Position numbers and translations under genes: made by a program. The notes beneath the pieces were generated by a model that was not told where the DNA came from, made no database searches, and saw only the letters and a program-made list of their open reading frames with translations. Of a DNA stretch of 34,178 bases, positions 9,101 to 16,012 are shown piece by piece. Source of the DNA: a virus; the IMG/VR virus record IMGVR_UViG_3300025769_000423, positions 1 to 34,178 of that record; one strand, 5' to 3'. Positions within the stretch are counted from its first letter, which is position 1, and every line of letters starts with the position of its first letter.

Positions 9101-12100
9101 TTTTTGCCGCTTACTTTTTCCACCGTCTTTAAATACTTTTGGATCTTTATAAGCATCGTCAAGCTTTACGCCCCGACTGTTTAACTCACGGACAACATCA
9201 ACATCTGACATCTCGTCGAGTGCTGCACGCTCAAAGTCTTGTCGTCGTTCTAGTTGTGCAGCCTTGCCTTGCTTAATCTTTTCTCTGGCACCTGCATCAT
9301 AACGACTTGGGTTGTAACCTGGAGCATCGCCCCAGTCATTGTGAGCAGCCGGTCGACCTGCTACTCTTTTTGTTCTTGTCGTTAAGATCCGCTGGGCAAT
9401 GTCATCTTTTTTCTTGATGCCTTTAAGCGGAATGTTTTCCTTTTTAGCGATAGCTTTAAGGTCTTTGACTGTAACCTTTGGGTCAAACAGTCCCTGCTCA
9501 ATACCAGGATGTACGTCATAGCCCTTCACGTCCATCTCAGTGAGCTTCTCTACTAGCTCCCTACGCACAGCCGTCTCTGTCCTTTTGCGCTCGATAGGAG
9601 CCGCCCTAGCGGCTCTTCTCGAGCGTGCAGCGCTGTCCTTAACTCGTGATCCATCTTGATCTAGGAGATCGCTGTCACCTCGACGCCAGTTTATTTTAGC
9701 TTTTTCACCAGGAGCTACTTCAAGTGTCCAGGTTCGAGGAGTTACTCGATCCATACCCGGAGCTACATCCGACTGAGCCTTGGGGCTTTGCTCTTTTGGC
9801 CTTGGCGAAATAGTAAGAACGCCATCGTTTGCCCTAACCTCTGGGACAATAGACAGGCTTTCATCGTACTTCAGTCCTCTTTTGTTTGCTTCTGCCACAA
9901 GAGTTTCCATGGGCATTTCCATGTACTTTGTGCGGGCAGCGTTTCGCTCAGCTTCATTCAGCCGTGGCTTTCTTAGTGTGTCAGGACTTCCTTCATACGT
10001 TTCCATTTCGTGTTGGATTTCTCCCTCACGTCCTGGTTTCTTCATTGTATGAACCCTGGTCTGATCAGGCTTGTCACTAATTGAGTCAATGCCTGTGCCC
10101 TTGGCTTTGTACTGAGGGCTTCGCGTTTCAGCGGTTAGGGGCGTCTCTAAGCCAAAGGCTCTTCGCCCTGTAAGCTGGTCCCATAACGGACTGCCAATAA
10201 TAACCTGTCCAGTATCAGAAATAATACTAGGAATGTTTTGATTAACCCTTTCCATGATTTCACGGAAAGCTTTTACCCCTACTTCTTTTTGAGCAATTCG
10301 CATTGTGCGAGCAACTTTTTCCATGTTTGCTAGATCAATAGCAGGAGCCATGCTTTCGGCCGCTGACTCTAAAACATTTACAAAATAAGCTAAGCCATTT
10401 GCTGTGTACTCAATACCAACACCAGCCGCACTAGTAACAGGCGGCCTATAAGCAGCGGTCTCACCGTCTCTTTGGACTGGCATATCTAAATCAGAAAACG
10501 CACCATCGTCTCGACTTAAAACCTCACCTTCTTTTGCTAAGCTTTCTACGGCGGTATCAAAAGAGTCCTGGTATTTTACGTTCTTTGCAGTGTTCTCTGG
10601 ATTAAGACGGTCTAATACTAACTGCTCAGCTTTTCGCAGCAGCGTAATCATTGCCTGATCTCGTGCTCGCTCAGCATCTATTGCGGGACGAGATAAGCGC
10701 TCGCCTCTTTCTAGCCTGCCAGTAGCTTCTAGTGATAAAGTACCAGGATCGCTTTCAAGTTCTTTGTGAATATCATTTGCAGCTTCACGAACAGCTTCAG
10801 AAAACCTTTGTCGGTTATCCATTTTAACTTGATCAGGAGTTGCGCCTTGGAGAGTTCCTGATTCAGTCTTTAATGTTTCAACACCAAGGTCTGGCATTGC
10901 ACGAGGAGAAGGCTCGTAAGGGTCTACGTTTTGAGGGTACTGGTGAACCTCTTTAGTTGCTCCGCCTTCCCATTGTTTCGTTTCATTGTTCCAGCGTTGT
11001 GGCTCTTTAACAATTCGATAGCCCTTACGAGGAACATGTTCGCCAGACCTTTGCTGTGGAGTATCTTCTGGTGTTGTCCGGTAAAAAGGGTGCTCTTTAT
11101 CTACGCTAAAAAGAACTCCATCGACCACTGTTTCGCCAATGGCTTGTTCAGCAGCGTAAGGAATATCGCCTTTCTTTTCTCTTAGGCTGTAAGGAACAAC
11201 CTCCTGCATACTATCAGGATCAGGAACAAAATCAGGGTCAGCCTGCCTGCCCATTTCAAGCTCAGCTTGACGCACGCCTTCCTTGGCTTGCTGCATTCCT
11301 TCTGCAACGCCTCGTCGGGCTCGCTGGCTTTCTAGCCCTAAAGCATGAGACTCTGCCTGGCCTTGGCTACGACGAGTCGTTGCTTTGTATATTTCGTTAT
11401 TTAAAAGTCTAAGCCTTGGGCTTTTTTTAACTGCGGCTCCAAAGAAATAACGTGCTGCCATTGGCACACCAATGCCAATGGCTGCACCCATAGCCCCGTG
11501 CGTAGGAATACCAGTCCAAAAGAGATGAGCAAAATCTTTAACAGCCTTACGGCCAATATCACGAACACGCCGAGGCTCGAGTGCGCCTGGAACTCTTTTG
11601 ATTCCCGGAACAGAAACAGTAGCCTGAGGATTGGCAACGTCATCCCCCTTAAGGGCGAAGTCTCTACCTACTCGACCCGCTTCGCGTATAACGCTTTTAG
11701 GTACTCCGGGGATTGTGCCTGGATCAAAATCCCCTACAGCTTTAATGCCAGCAGCAATTGGCTCAGCCGCATCTTTAACAAGTCGACCGGTAGCTTTACC
11801 AAGCGCAGCGGCAATAGAGATGGGAGCCCAGTCGCCAGCTTTAGCGCCTAAGTCTAGGGTTGTTTCTAAAGCTTTTTTTGTTCGAGGGTTTTTTGCTAGG
11901 TGCTCACTTAAACTTACCTTTTGAACTTTTGAAAGTGTCCCTTTGGCAACAGCGCCTGCTAACCGGAACATGGCAGGGGCAAAAAGAGCACCAAGAATAA
12001 CAGGCTTGCGAACTACTTTAAGATAGTAATCAGGATCTTTAGTAAAGCCCGCAGTAAGAGCGCCAGCTAAGCCGCCGCTCATTGATCCGCCCATTTGAAA

Positions 12101-13036
12101 TGCTGCATCGCCACGGCTTTGACCTGGCTGCCTTGGCGGCTCACCCACCAAGCCGAGAGCAAAATGAATTCCGCCCTCACCCATTACCCAAAGATCATCC
12201 CACCAATCTTTGTAAAGTTTCTGATCTGCTTGTCTAAGTTTTTGCCAGTGATCAATGTACCCTTTATAGTCACGGAGAAACGGAACTTCGTTTCCGTCTG
12301 AATCTGTAAGCGGGTAGTTTTGATTCTGTTTTGCTAAATTTAACTGATTAAAATTAGAACGATAACTAGCATAGCCTTCGTCTATTTGTTTAGCCACCTC
12401 AATCTTTTCCCAGTCTGGCACTCCAGGTTGGGTATCGTATTCTCCAGCAGCTATTCTTTGATCAAGGTTTCTTCCTGTCTCAGCAGACCTTCCGTATTTC
12501 CTGTCCATTGCACGCCAGTAATCAGGCGCTGCTTTAAAAAAAGGATGCTGCTCTAATTGCCAGGTAGGACCATAGTCGCCCATGTTTTTAGGTATACCAA
12601 AATCACTATATTCTTTTGGTTGAGTAGGGCTGGCGCTTTTAAAGTGTGCAGCCTCATCAGCAATAAGCTGATTCAAAGCGGCTCCCCCCCTTAAGGGGGG
12701 AGCCTCTGAGTAGCCAGGGCCAGGAAGCTCTGGACCCGCAGGCGTGTAGGTAAAGTTATCACCTAAGCTTCTAATGTAATTTAAAAACCTTTCGGTTTCT
12801 GGGTTGTTGTTTTTAATATCAAGCAACCGATTAATCTCTAGTTGCTCGGAGGCTTTGCGCTGTGCAGCTTCTAGTGGAACATCTAATGCTCCAGCAATCA
12901 TACTTGGAACAGTTACAAACGGACCTGCTCTGTCCAGGATTCCGTGATCAACCCCGCCAGGTCCAAGCTGTTTTCTAAGCTGTTCTTTTCTGGCTTCTTG
13001 TTCTTTAGGATCGCTTGACCAGTCTACATCAGCCAT
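3152..13036 (-). CDS. Giant ejected internal virion protein (3294 aa)
   Basis: One uninterrupted 9.9 kb gene directly after the transglycosylase gene, the place of the largest internal-core protein in T7-like phages and of giant ejected proteins in other podoviruses. Visible parts: hydrophobic, Gly/Ala-rich segments near residues 340-367 and 509-536; a Rho_N/SAP-like helix motif near 1187-1217 (VKDLKAIAKKENIPLKG); a Lys-rich stretch near 1515-1595; and a C-terminal region around 2590-2860 with hydrophobic helices and FNYRNVPRIVQAARVGKLGG, which resembles LPD38-type domains of large phage proteins (recalled, not searched). It contains no cysteine. I found no T7-type RNA polymerase motifs. AGGAAGG precedes the ATG. 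The likely role is DNA translocation across the host envelope and DNA binding; an enzymatic part cannot be excluded. Confidence 0.85.
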   Translation of the reverse strand: MADVDWSSDPKEQEARKEQLRKQLGPGGVDHGILDRAGPFVTVPSMIAGALDVPLEAAQRKASEQLEINRLLDIKNNNPETERFLNYIRSLGDNFTYTPAGPELPGPGYSEAPPLRGGAALNQLIADEAAHFKSASPTQPKEYSDFGIPKNMGDYGPTWQLEQHPFFKAAPDYWRAMDRKYGRSAETGRNLDQRIAAGEYDTQPGVPDWEKIEVAKQIDEGYASYRSNFNQLNLAKQNQNYPLTDSDGNEVPFLRDYKGYIDHWQKLRQADQKLYKDWWDDLWVMGEGGIHFALGLVGEPPRQPGQSRGDAAFQMGGSMSGGLAGALTAGFTKDPDYYLKVVRKPVILGALFAPAMFRLAGAVAKGTLSKVQKVSLSEHLAKNPRTKKALETTLDLGAKAGDWAPISIAAALGKATGRLVKDAAEPIAAGIKAVGDFDPGTIPGVPKSVIREAGRVGRDFALKGDDVANPQATVSVPGIKRVPGALEPRRVRDIGRKAVKDFAHLFWTGIPTHGAMGAAIGIGVPMAARYFFGAAVKKSPRLRLLNNEIYKATTRRSQGQAESHALGLESQRARRGVAEGMQQAKEGVRQAELEMGRQADPDFVPDPDSMQEVVPYSLREKKGDIPYAAEQAIGETVVDGVLFSVDKEHPFYRTTPEDTPQQRSGEHVPRKGYRIVKEPQRWNNETKQWEGGATKEVHQYPQNVDPYEPSPRAMPDLGVETLKTESGTLQGATPDQVKMDNRQRFSEAVREAANDIHKELESDPGTLSLEATGRLERGERLSRPAIDAERARDQAMITLLRKAEQLVLDRLNPENTAKNVKYQDSFDTAVESLAKEGEVLSRDDGAFSDLDMPVQRDGETAAYRPPVTSAAGVGIEYTANGLAYFVNVLESAAESMAPAIDLANMEKVARTMRIAQKEVGVKAFREIMERVNQNIPSIISDTGQVIIGSPLWDQLTGRRAFGLETPLTAETRSPQYKAKGTGIDSISDKPDQTRVHTMKKPGREGEIQHEMETYEGSPDTLRKPRLNEAERNAARTKYMEMPMETLVAEANKRGLKYDESLSIVPEVRANDGVLTISPRPKEQSPKAQSDVAPGMDRVTPRTWTLEVAPGEKAKINWRRGDSDLLDQDGSRVKDSAARSRRAARAAPIERKRTETAVRRELVEKLTEMDVKGYDVHPGIEQGLFDPKVTVKDLKAIAKKENIPLKGIKKKDDIAQRILTTRTKRVAGRPAAHNDWGDAPGYNPSRYDAGAREKIKQGKAAQLERRQDFERAALDEMSDVDVVRELNSRGVKLDDAYKDPKVFKDGGKSKRQKTKLNTRKLKAELDKLKTKQDIFNWVEEKNNSRKLDPESYDVEQMAETQGVSPSEISARSEQRQIVVRKRLKRSDLIDDIIRQEKENFRSVTSQSNLPSARSLLDRARRDADSKELLSRAEHAWEGSVDQKTATARKKAIERRFGKGNKEETIGDPSGLAAASKLGEYIEAKGELSPGQVKSLNEAVVEAGMKDPKLMSFQKEKPKKVEATTDADAKPAKKKRKFVLKSKRGQAIVKNLTAKAKAGDARSRAILNRIAPKPKRSKSKKRYKTKGKPKSEQEVYRSFDKEIGEMAKKHIAAKKSGKLRGQQGTQAQDLAARIVSANLPLPLQKKLIGRIRKEIMESAGIDRPYGREGTPVEELQAIEDGTLVTEMLGSGKSASAKKYIATKLTPVIKEFDRRVNVANENIKAFEKTQKERTLSSEEVQSYNRNVKERAQALDEKAVVIAEVLTQFVEGVVKAEWLEDFTPLRGTAGNRALTQRGTTRNIPGSKRVSDLGAQIKRRLNALPVLIRNAIKKGRKLPEDLAQALSETTKRQELLDSLDVKDPTGKLRRDYIKNEQNIRLAQSLEIPGIWNESVNGNPIYNMWDRIAKNEWAGALDYVSSQLKKALEESVATKGTEANVYYSVAESAIRLGQDLTSYRVPLPKRFKREFYLIRDAIKKGGITSFNKARKRLADSDLNPSEQYALSKILDEQEGIQVERAKGIERQIGDTTLTEQDRSYLKQRLIHSGALFSEPGQVPQRSPLIMSLDSGWSKEYTAWVKDFVSDMQRQGKSLGEQRSWTAALMEIWNENGGHGILLDDGFKMKVVEHVVERAQRDYQAAHKTSLPDSEVARLKLASLSWLKSNEVPFRAKPMAAPHSKAKAPTTDKFSVEGGLALRDVPRYLEFFYDAGMEVGGGRFKRTYDLYQIIPEVFGGLKNKERKAHQMGAFKRFHGQYAAGVKMSNLHNLHRGYMSMVDVSYGDTIPEAMSKIAFYNIFDGTPIKSLPNRLLRFMKEFYNKELDMMEPRDNYFETYNKDTGAAVTTASVEKVTNKDLSAWMKGDVTYAVKELQRLYRQRMENQIANKHNLKMDELHKIPDLLDDNGNRYKLDISDKELNQIFGKGWQKDKRAKPGSLWMDISNSVDRFSSFFDRPEKDLGGIIQGLWDGTYSTDIKWQQPFETLRVAIQNASREMLGEGEALGPMRSLFDNLDPEGFRTYTQAGEAGIREARLTDLNPTGRKDMQGRPINEGASAPQELIPDVVNDIQWHPEIRQGMAWDAQLTKDMSNLGAAFQSMVKGGITVKSLLTQGGNIAGNLIAISMTTGESVPSIVFRIWATNSLFKTYKENPKWYRENLGSFSKETQRYLKAMDAIDRFTGIDLMDMVTVETQGRGLGDFLSTTKLGDKKAWQKMKESPVYKAGEFYEQLWQDLYQKGDNLPRKAEVLREAIEGYELLDSLEPGDHISFQTSQRGDTKLYKDKKGIYRITKRREKQYPSKEDPFVDKTIASWAARRTFGRIFNYRNVPRIVQAARVGKLGGFSALVNPFISFPAIASDIIGVKKGVVANTLLDNMFRNDIKTNSAGAAMKLGKLNASKALRQYAYLTTVQSFAYPHSNDLELMGKSKSQRGTPSLLATESSAYNEARLLSWRNGNPMEMSKLIHDNLFSFEALLAEKMTDWLDSFDKTKQEKIANYDPMTVVATPGQGGGFQEIPTSANAEVDYFMGLVNSGQTLTTEDYLAIGNMTGGFIASIWRDMYDAKTATEKAQILVSKTPQMFLGVNNTQVAKTFLARSNLIDPGGYVSPYRNQIKADDDLALAKRRGNWVLSTGEEPYLGGETFAERADKDGYDSQLKYLDTYTASVIARTSARRAMLLDENQMNPYIKALKDGLRRNLIDNTEYKDPIKNRATVDANGLSELRIDHIISVLQEYHQSIRTDLDYRRKLKLDIPFNLDRDFKTEMKSKKMRWDKAERQMGRLGRQRKRDFDASAAREKAAAAARKVK
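12680..12704. repeat. GC palindrome inside the giant gene
   Basis: A 10 bp stem (GGCT plus six C, against six G plus AGCC) around a short CTTAA loop. It shares the C-run/TTA/G-run core of the intergenic hairpins at 67, 24920 and 32084 but lies in coding sequence, where it encodes APPLRGGA near residue 115 of the giant protein. Confidence 0.8.
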
Positions 13037-13039
13037 TAT

Positions 13040-15409
13040 CTAGCCTTCCTGTTCTGCTTTATTTGCAGCTGCCTGCTCTCTAGCTGACTTGCGCTGTACT
13101 GGCTTTCTTCTGGGGCCTGTAGGCCTAGGCTTAGAAAGAGGAACCAAAGGGGCTACAGGAGCCGCTGGCTGGTCCCAGGCACTACGCATACCCATAACAA
13201 AGTTTGAATACATAACACCTTCTTTAGGCATCTTCTGTCTTCCCGCAAGCCACTTGTTAACTCGGCCTCTGCCATAGTTATAAGCGAGCAGAGCAATAGC
13301 CTCTGCATGATCTGCGTTAGGGTTTGGCCCCCTTGTTGAATAGTAGTCAATTAATCGCTTCATGTATTTAGCAGAAGCCATAGCTGACTTATCAACATTA
13401 TAATAATCAGCGTTACTCTTTAACCCAATACCTGGACCACCAGGCCCTTTTGGTTCTGGAATAATTTGGAACGGACCTTTAGCATTTTTCTTGCTGTCTT
13501 TTTTAACTGAGCCAAAAGCTGATTCAACAAAAGCAATTCCAAGCACAATGTTTGGATCAATCCCATATTTTTTACCGGCTTTAGTTGCTGCATTTTTAAA
13601 TTGGTTGCTTGGCATACGAACCTTACCGTTTACGATTCGTTTGCTTTTCTTCATTTTGTGCCACTTTTCAAAGTCCTTAGTAATTTTTAAGGGATCTTCG
13701 CCTGCGTGGTAATTGAACCCAGCCCTTGTCATGTGCGGTGGAAGCTCAATTAAGAAATCATCAACGCCTCCTTCCAGCATTGCTTTTTCTTTTTCAACGG
13801 TCTCCGGGCTTAAGTTATTGGGATTAGATGTCATAGGCTCATTAGAGCCAGACATAGGAACAGGCTTAGGAACGCGCTGTTGATAGATAGGAGGCTGTTG
13901 CGGAAGCTCTACCAAAGGAACTTGTTGCGGAGACATTACTGGAGGCATTGATTGCTGACCAGGAACAGAGGGGCTAGGCGGTTGCGAAGATCCGCCAGGC
14001 GGCAACATCGGACCGGCTGGCTGATCGTCAGGAATGCCTGCATCTTTTGCAACTGCTAACGGATCATAACCATCGGTAGCTCTATCAATAGCTGGGTCCC
14101 TCATTTGCTCAGGCGTCATTGTTGACGGAGCGCTAGGTTGTGATGGTAACGCCGGTGTAGCAGGAGGTGCGGGCGGAGGAGCGGCTACTGCCGGCTGAGC
14201 AGGCACAGGTGCCGGAACTGCCGCAGGAGATTGTGCAGGAGCCGCTCCCGTTGCCGGTTGAGCAGCCGGCGCGCCCGCTATGATCGGTGCTCTTACTCGT
14301 CCGCGAGGGCTTTTCCAGCCCTCGTCGGTCCATCGCTGAGCGGTAGCTAAAGAGTTTTCAGCAATATTACTATCGTCCGCTGTAGCTAAAATTTCCTGAG
14401 CAACAGCAAGTTCTCTTTGAGCTTTAGGGTTGTCCTGATACATGTTCGGATAAAACCTGTAAGAATCTATAGTGCGCAAAGCCCAGTTAATATCATTAAA
14501 CCGCTCTCTAAAGCCTGGTCCCCATGTACTTTCTTGTTGAGCAAGTCCAATAGCCGCATCTCTAAAATTCCTAGCCTTCTGGAGCAGGTTGCTTCTTGTT
14601 GCAAGATTACCTTTAGGGTCAGCAATTAGGGCTTCTTCTTCGTCGCTAAGTCTGCGCCTATACGTTGTTCTGTCTGGCTCCATGACCCAAAAACTAGGGT
14701 CCGGTCGATTGCCAGAGGTTGGGCCGTAAAAACCTTTAGGTCCAAAGGGATCGGGACCTAAGCCAGAAAGGGTTGAGGCAGCAGAAAACTGGCTCCACTT
14801 ACCGCTTCGCCCCCACTTCTCCTGAAGCTTAGTAACGCCTGTTTGATTTATTACAGCGGGCCTTCGTGACGAGCCCTTGCCTTTAATTCCTCGAGCTTGT
14901 TGTGTCATGGGCGGCAAGACGCGTTTGAATTGCTTGGTAAGCGTCTCCTGGTCTACGCCTGTAAATCTATTTAATAACCCACCAGTGCCAGGCCGGTTAT
15001 AAGCCTGGTTCATTTTTTCTATAGCTGCTCTACGTTTTGCATAATCGCTAGCGCCCGCTGCCTGCTTTAGGCCCTGCTCATAACTGTTAGCTTGAAGTTG
15101 TTTTTTAACAAACTCTTCTTCAGATTGAGATGGCTCAGCAAACGGCTGCCCCTTGTTAAGCTGAGAAAGACGCTTGTCAGCTAGCTGCTGATTGTAATCT
15201 AAACTTGCTTTTGATTTAGCTGCCTGTTCCCGGCTGTAAGATTGAACAGCATCAGTAACTGTACCACCAATTTTATCAAGCAAGCCTACCGCAGTGGCTA
15301 CCCCTTCAGGGGAAGCCCACTGCTCCTGAACCCTTTGAGTCATTGTTGGCTTAAAAGGGTCAGCTTCAAAGTTTGCCTTGAAGACTGAGGGGGGTAAGAT
15401 TCTAGCCAT
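13040..15409 (-). CDS. Internal virion protein with lytic transglycosylase domain
   Basis: A 789 aa protein with a C-terminal SLT (soluble lytic transglycosylase-like) domain at about residues 605-725: the catalytic Glu is E629 in AFVESAFG, followed by GPFQI near 648 and AYNYGRG near 710, in the order expected of the goose-lysozyme-like family. It should cleave peptidoglycan during genome entry. The N-terminal part is helical and polar; two Pro/Ala/Gln-rich linkers (about 373-430 and 466-518) separate it from the enzyme. The C-terminus is basic and Pro-rich. It contains no cysteine, like both neighbours. It lies between the 198 aa and 3294 aa proteins, as in an ejectosome operon; ATG follows the previous stop by three bases, after GGTGGG. 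Confidence 0.9.
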   Translation of the reverse strand: MARILPPSVFKANFEADPFKPTMTQRVQEQWASPEGVATAVGLLDKIGGTVTDAVQSYSREQAAKSKASLDYNQQLADKRLSQLNKGQPFAEPSQSEEEFVKKQLQANSYEQGLKQAAGASDYAKRRAAIEKMNQAYNRPGTGGLLNRFTGVDQETLTKQFKRVLPPMTQQARGIKGKGSSRRPAVINQTGVTKLQEKWGRSGKWSQFSAASTLSGLGPDPFGPKGFYGPTSGNRPDPSFWVMEPDRTTYRRRLSDEEEALIADPKGNLATRSNLLQKARNFRDAAIGLAQQESTWGPGFRERFNDINWALRTIDSYRFYPNMYQDNPKAQRELAVAQEILATADDSNIAENSLATAQRWTDEGWKSPRGRVRAPIIAGAPAAQPATGAAPAQSPAAVPAPVPAQPAVAAPPPAPPATPALPSQPSAPSTMTPEQMRDPAIDRATDGYDPLAVAKDAGIPDDQPAGPMLPPGGSSQPPSPSVPGQQSMPPVMSPQQVPLVELPQQPPIYQQRVPKPVPMSGSNEPMTSNPNNLSPETVEKEKAMLEGGVDDFLIELPPHMTRAGFNYHAGEDPLKITKDFEKWHKMKKSKRIVNGKVRMPSNQFKNAATKAGKKYGIDPNIVLGIAFVESAFGSVKKDSKKNAKGPFQIIPEPKGPGGPGIGLKSNADYYNVDKSAMASAKYMKRLIDYYSTRGPNPNADHAEAIALLAYNYGRGRVNKWLAGRQKMPKEGVMYSNFVMGMRSAWDQPAAPVAPLVPLSKPRPTGPRRKPVQRKSAREQAAANKAEQEG

Positions 15410-15412
15410 TGT

Positions 15413-16009
15413 TTAATCCCACCAAGAGCCGAGAATGCCTTTGTTCTGGCTCTTATAAGTGCCATCAGCATTAAGATATTGAGCCGCCATTGCATTAGCT
15501 GCTTTTGGATTCTTAACTCTTATCCTTGCAATGATTGCTGTAATTTCTCTAGCTGCCTGTTCTTCATTGTCGTTAAAGAAACCCTGTGCGCCACTAATTG
15601 CTTTGTTTGCCTCGGTCTGGCCTTCGGCTAAAGCTTCTGAGTAGTCTGATTCTTCAGTGCCTTGAGCAGCGGCATACTCTTCTGCTTCAACTTCCTTGCC
15701 GGTTGTTAAGGCAATTGCTTCATCAACCATGCGCTGATCTTCTTTGCCCTGTAAAATCCCCTGTTGCTCTGCTGCCATTCCAACGTCGGCTGCTGCGGCA
15801 ATAGCCCCACCACCCCTGGACTGATTGCGCTGTCCAGCAGCAGAGGATCTTGCAGCCCCAAACCTAATGCTTCTTTGGTTGTCTTTGGCCTGCCCCTTAA
15901 GGCGCTCGACTCGATCCTTAGAGTCTGTAACGCCTTGTTGTTTTGCAGCAACGGCTCGAGATCGTCGGTCAGTTCTTTGTTGGTACTGGGTTTCAGCGGT
16001 AGTTGGCAT
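15413..16009 (-). CDS. Small internal virion (ejection) protein
   Basis: A 198 aa, Ala/Gln/Glu-rich, almost entirely helical protein with a basic N-terminal third (residues 10-65), an Ala-rich Gly-containing middle (GGGAIAAAADVGMAAEQQG, 66-84) and an acidic second half, ending in GILGSWWD. Composition and place immediately before the transglycosylase and giant genes match the smallest of the three internal core or ejection proteins of podoviruses (the T7 gp14 position). There is no cysteine. GAGG lies before the ATG, and the stop is three bases before the next start. Assignment is by position and composition, not by a family motif. Confidence 0.7.
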   Translation of the reverse strand: MPTTAETQYQQRTDRRSRAVAAKQQGVTDSKDRVERLKGQAKDNQRSIRFGAARSSAAGQRNQSRGGGAIAAAADVGMAAEQQGILQGKEDQRMVDEAIALTTGKEVEAEEYAAAQGTEESDYSEALAEGQTEANKAISGAQGFFNDNEEQAAREITAIIARIRVKNPKAANAMAAQYLNADGTYKSQNKGILGSWWD

Positions 16010-16012
16010 GGT

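Noticed and set aside
3152-13036. T7/N4-type RNA polymerase in the giant protein
   Set aside because: The position and size recall N4 virion polymerase, but I could not find the palm motif with catalytic Asp, a K...YG fingers motif or an HDS-like motif in order; IHDNLF near the C-terminus is isolated.
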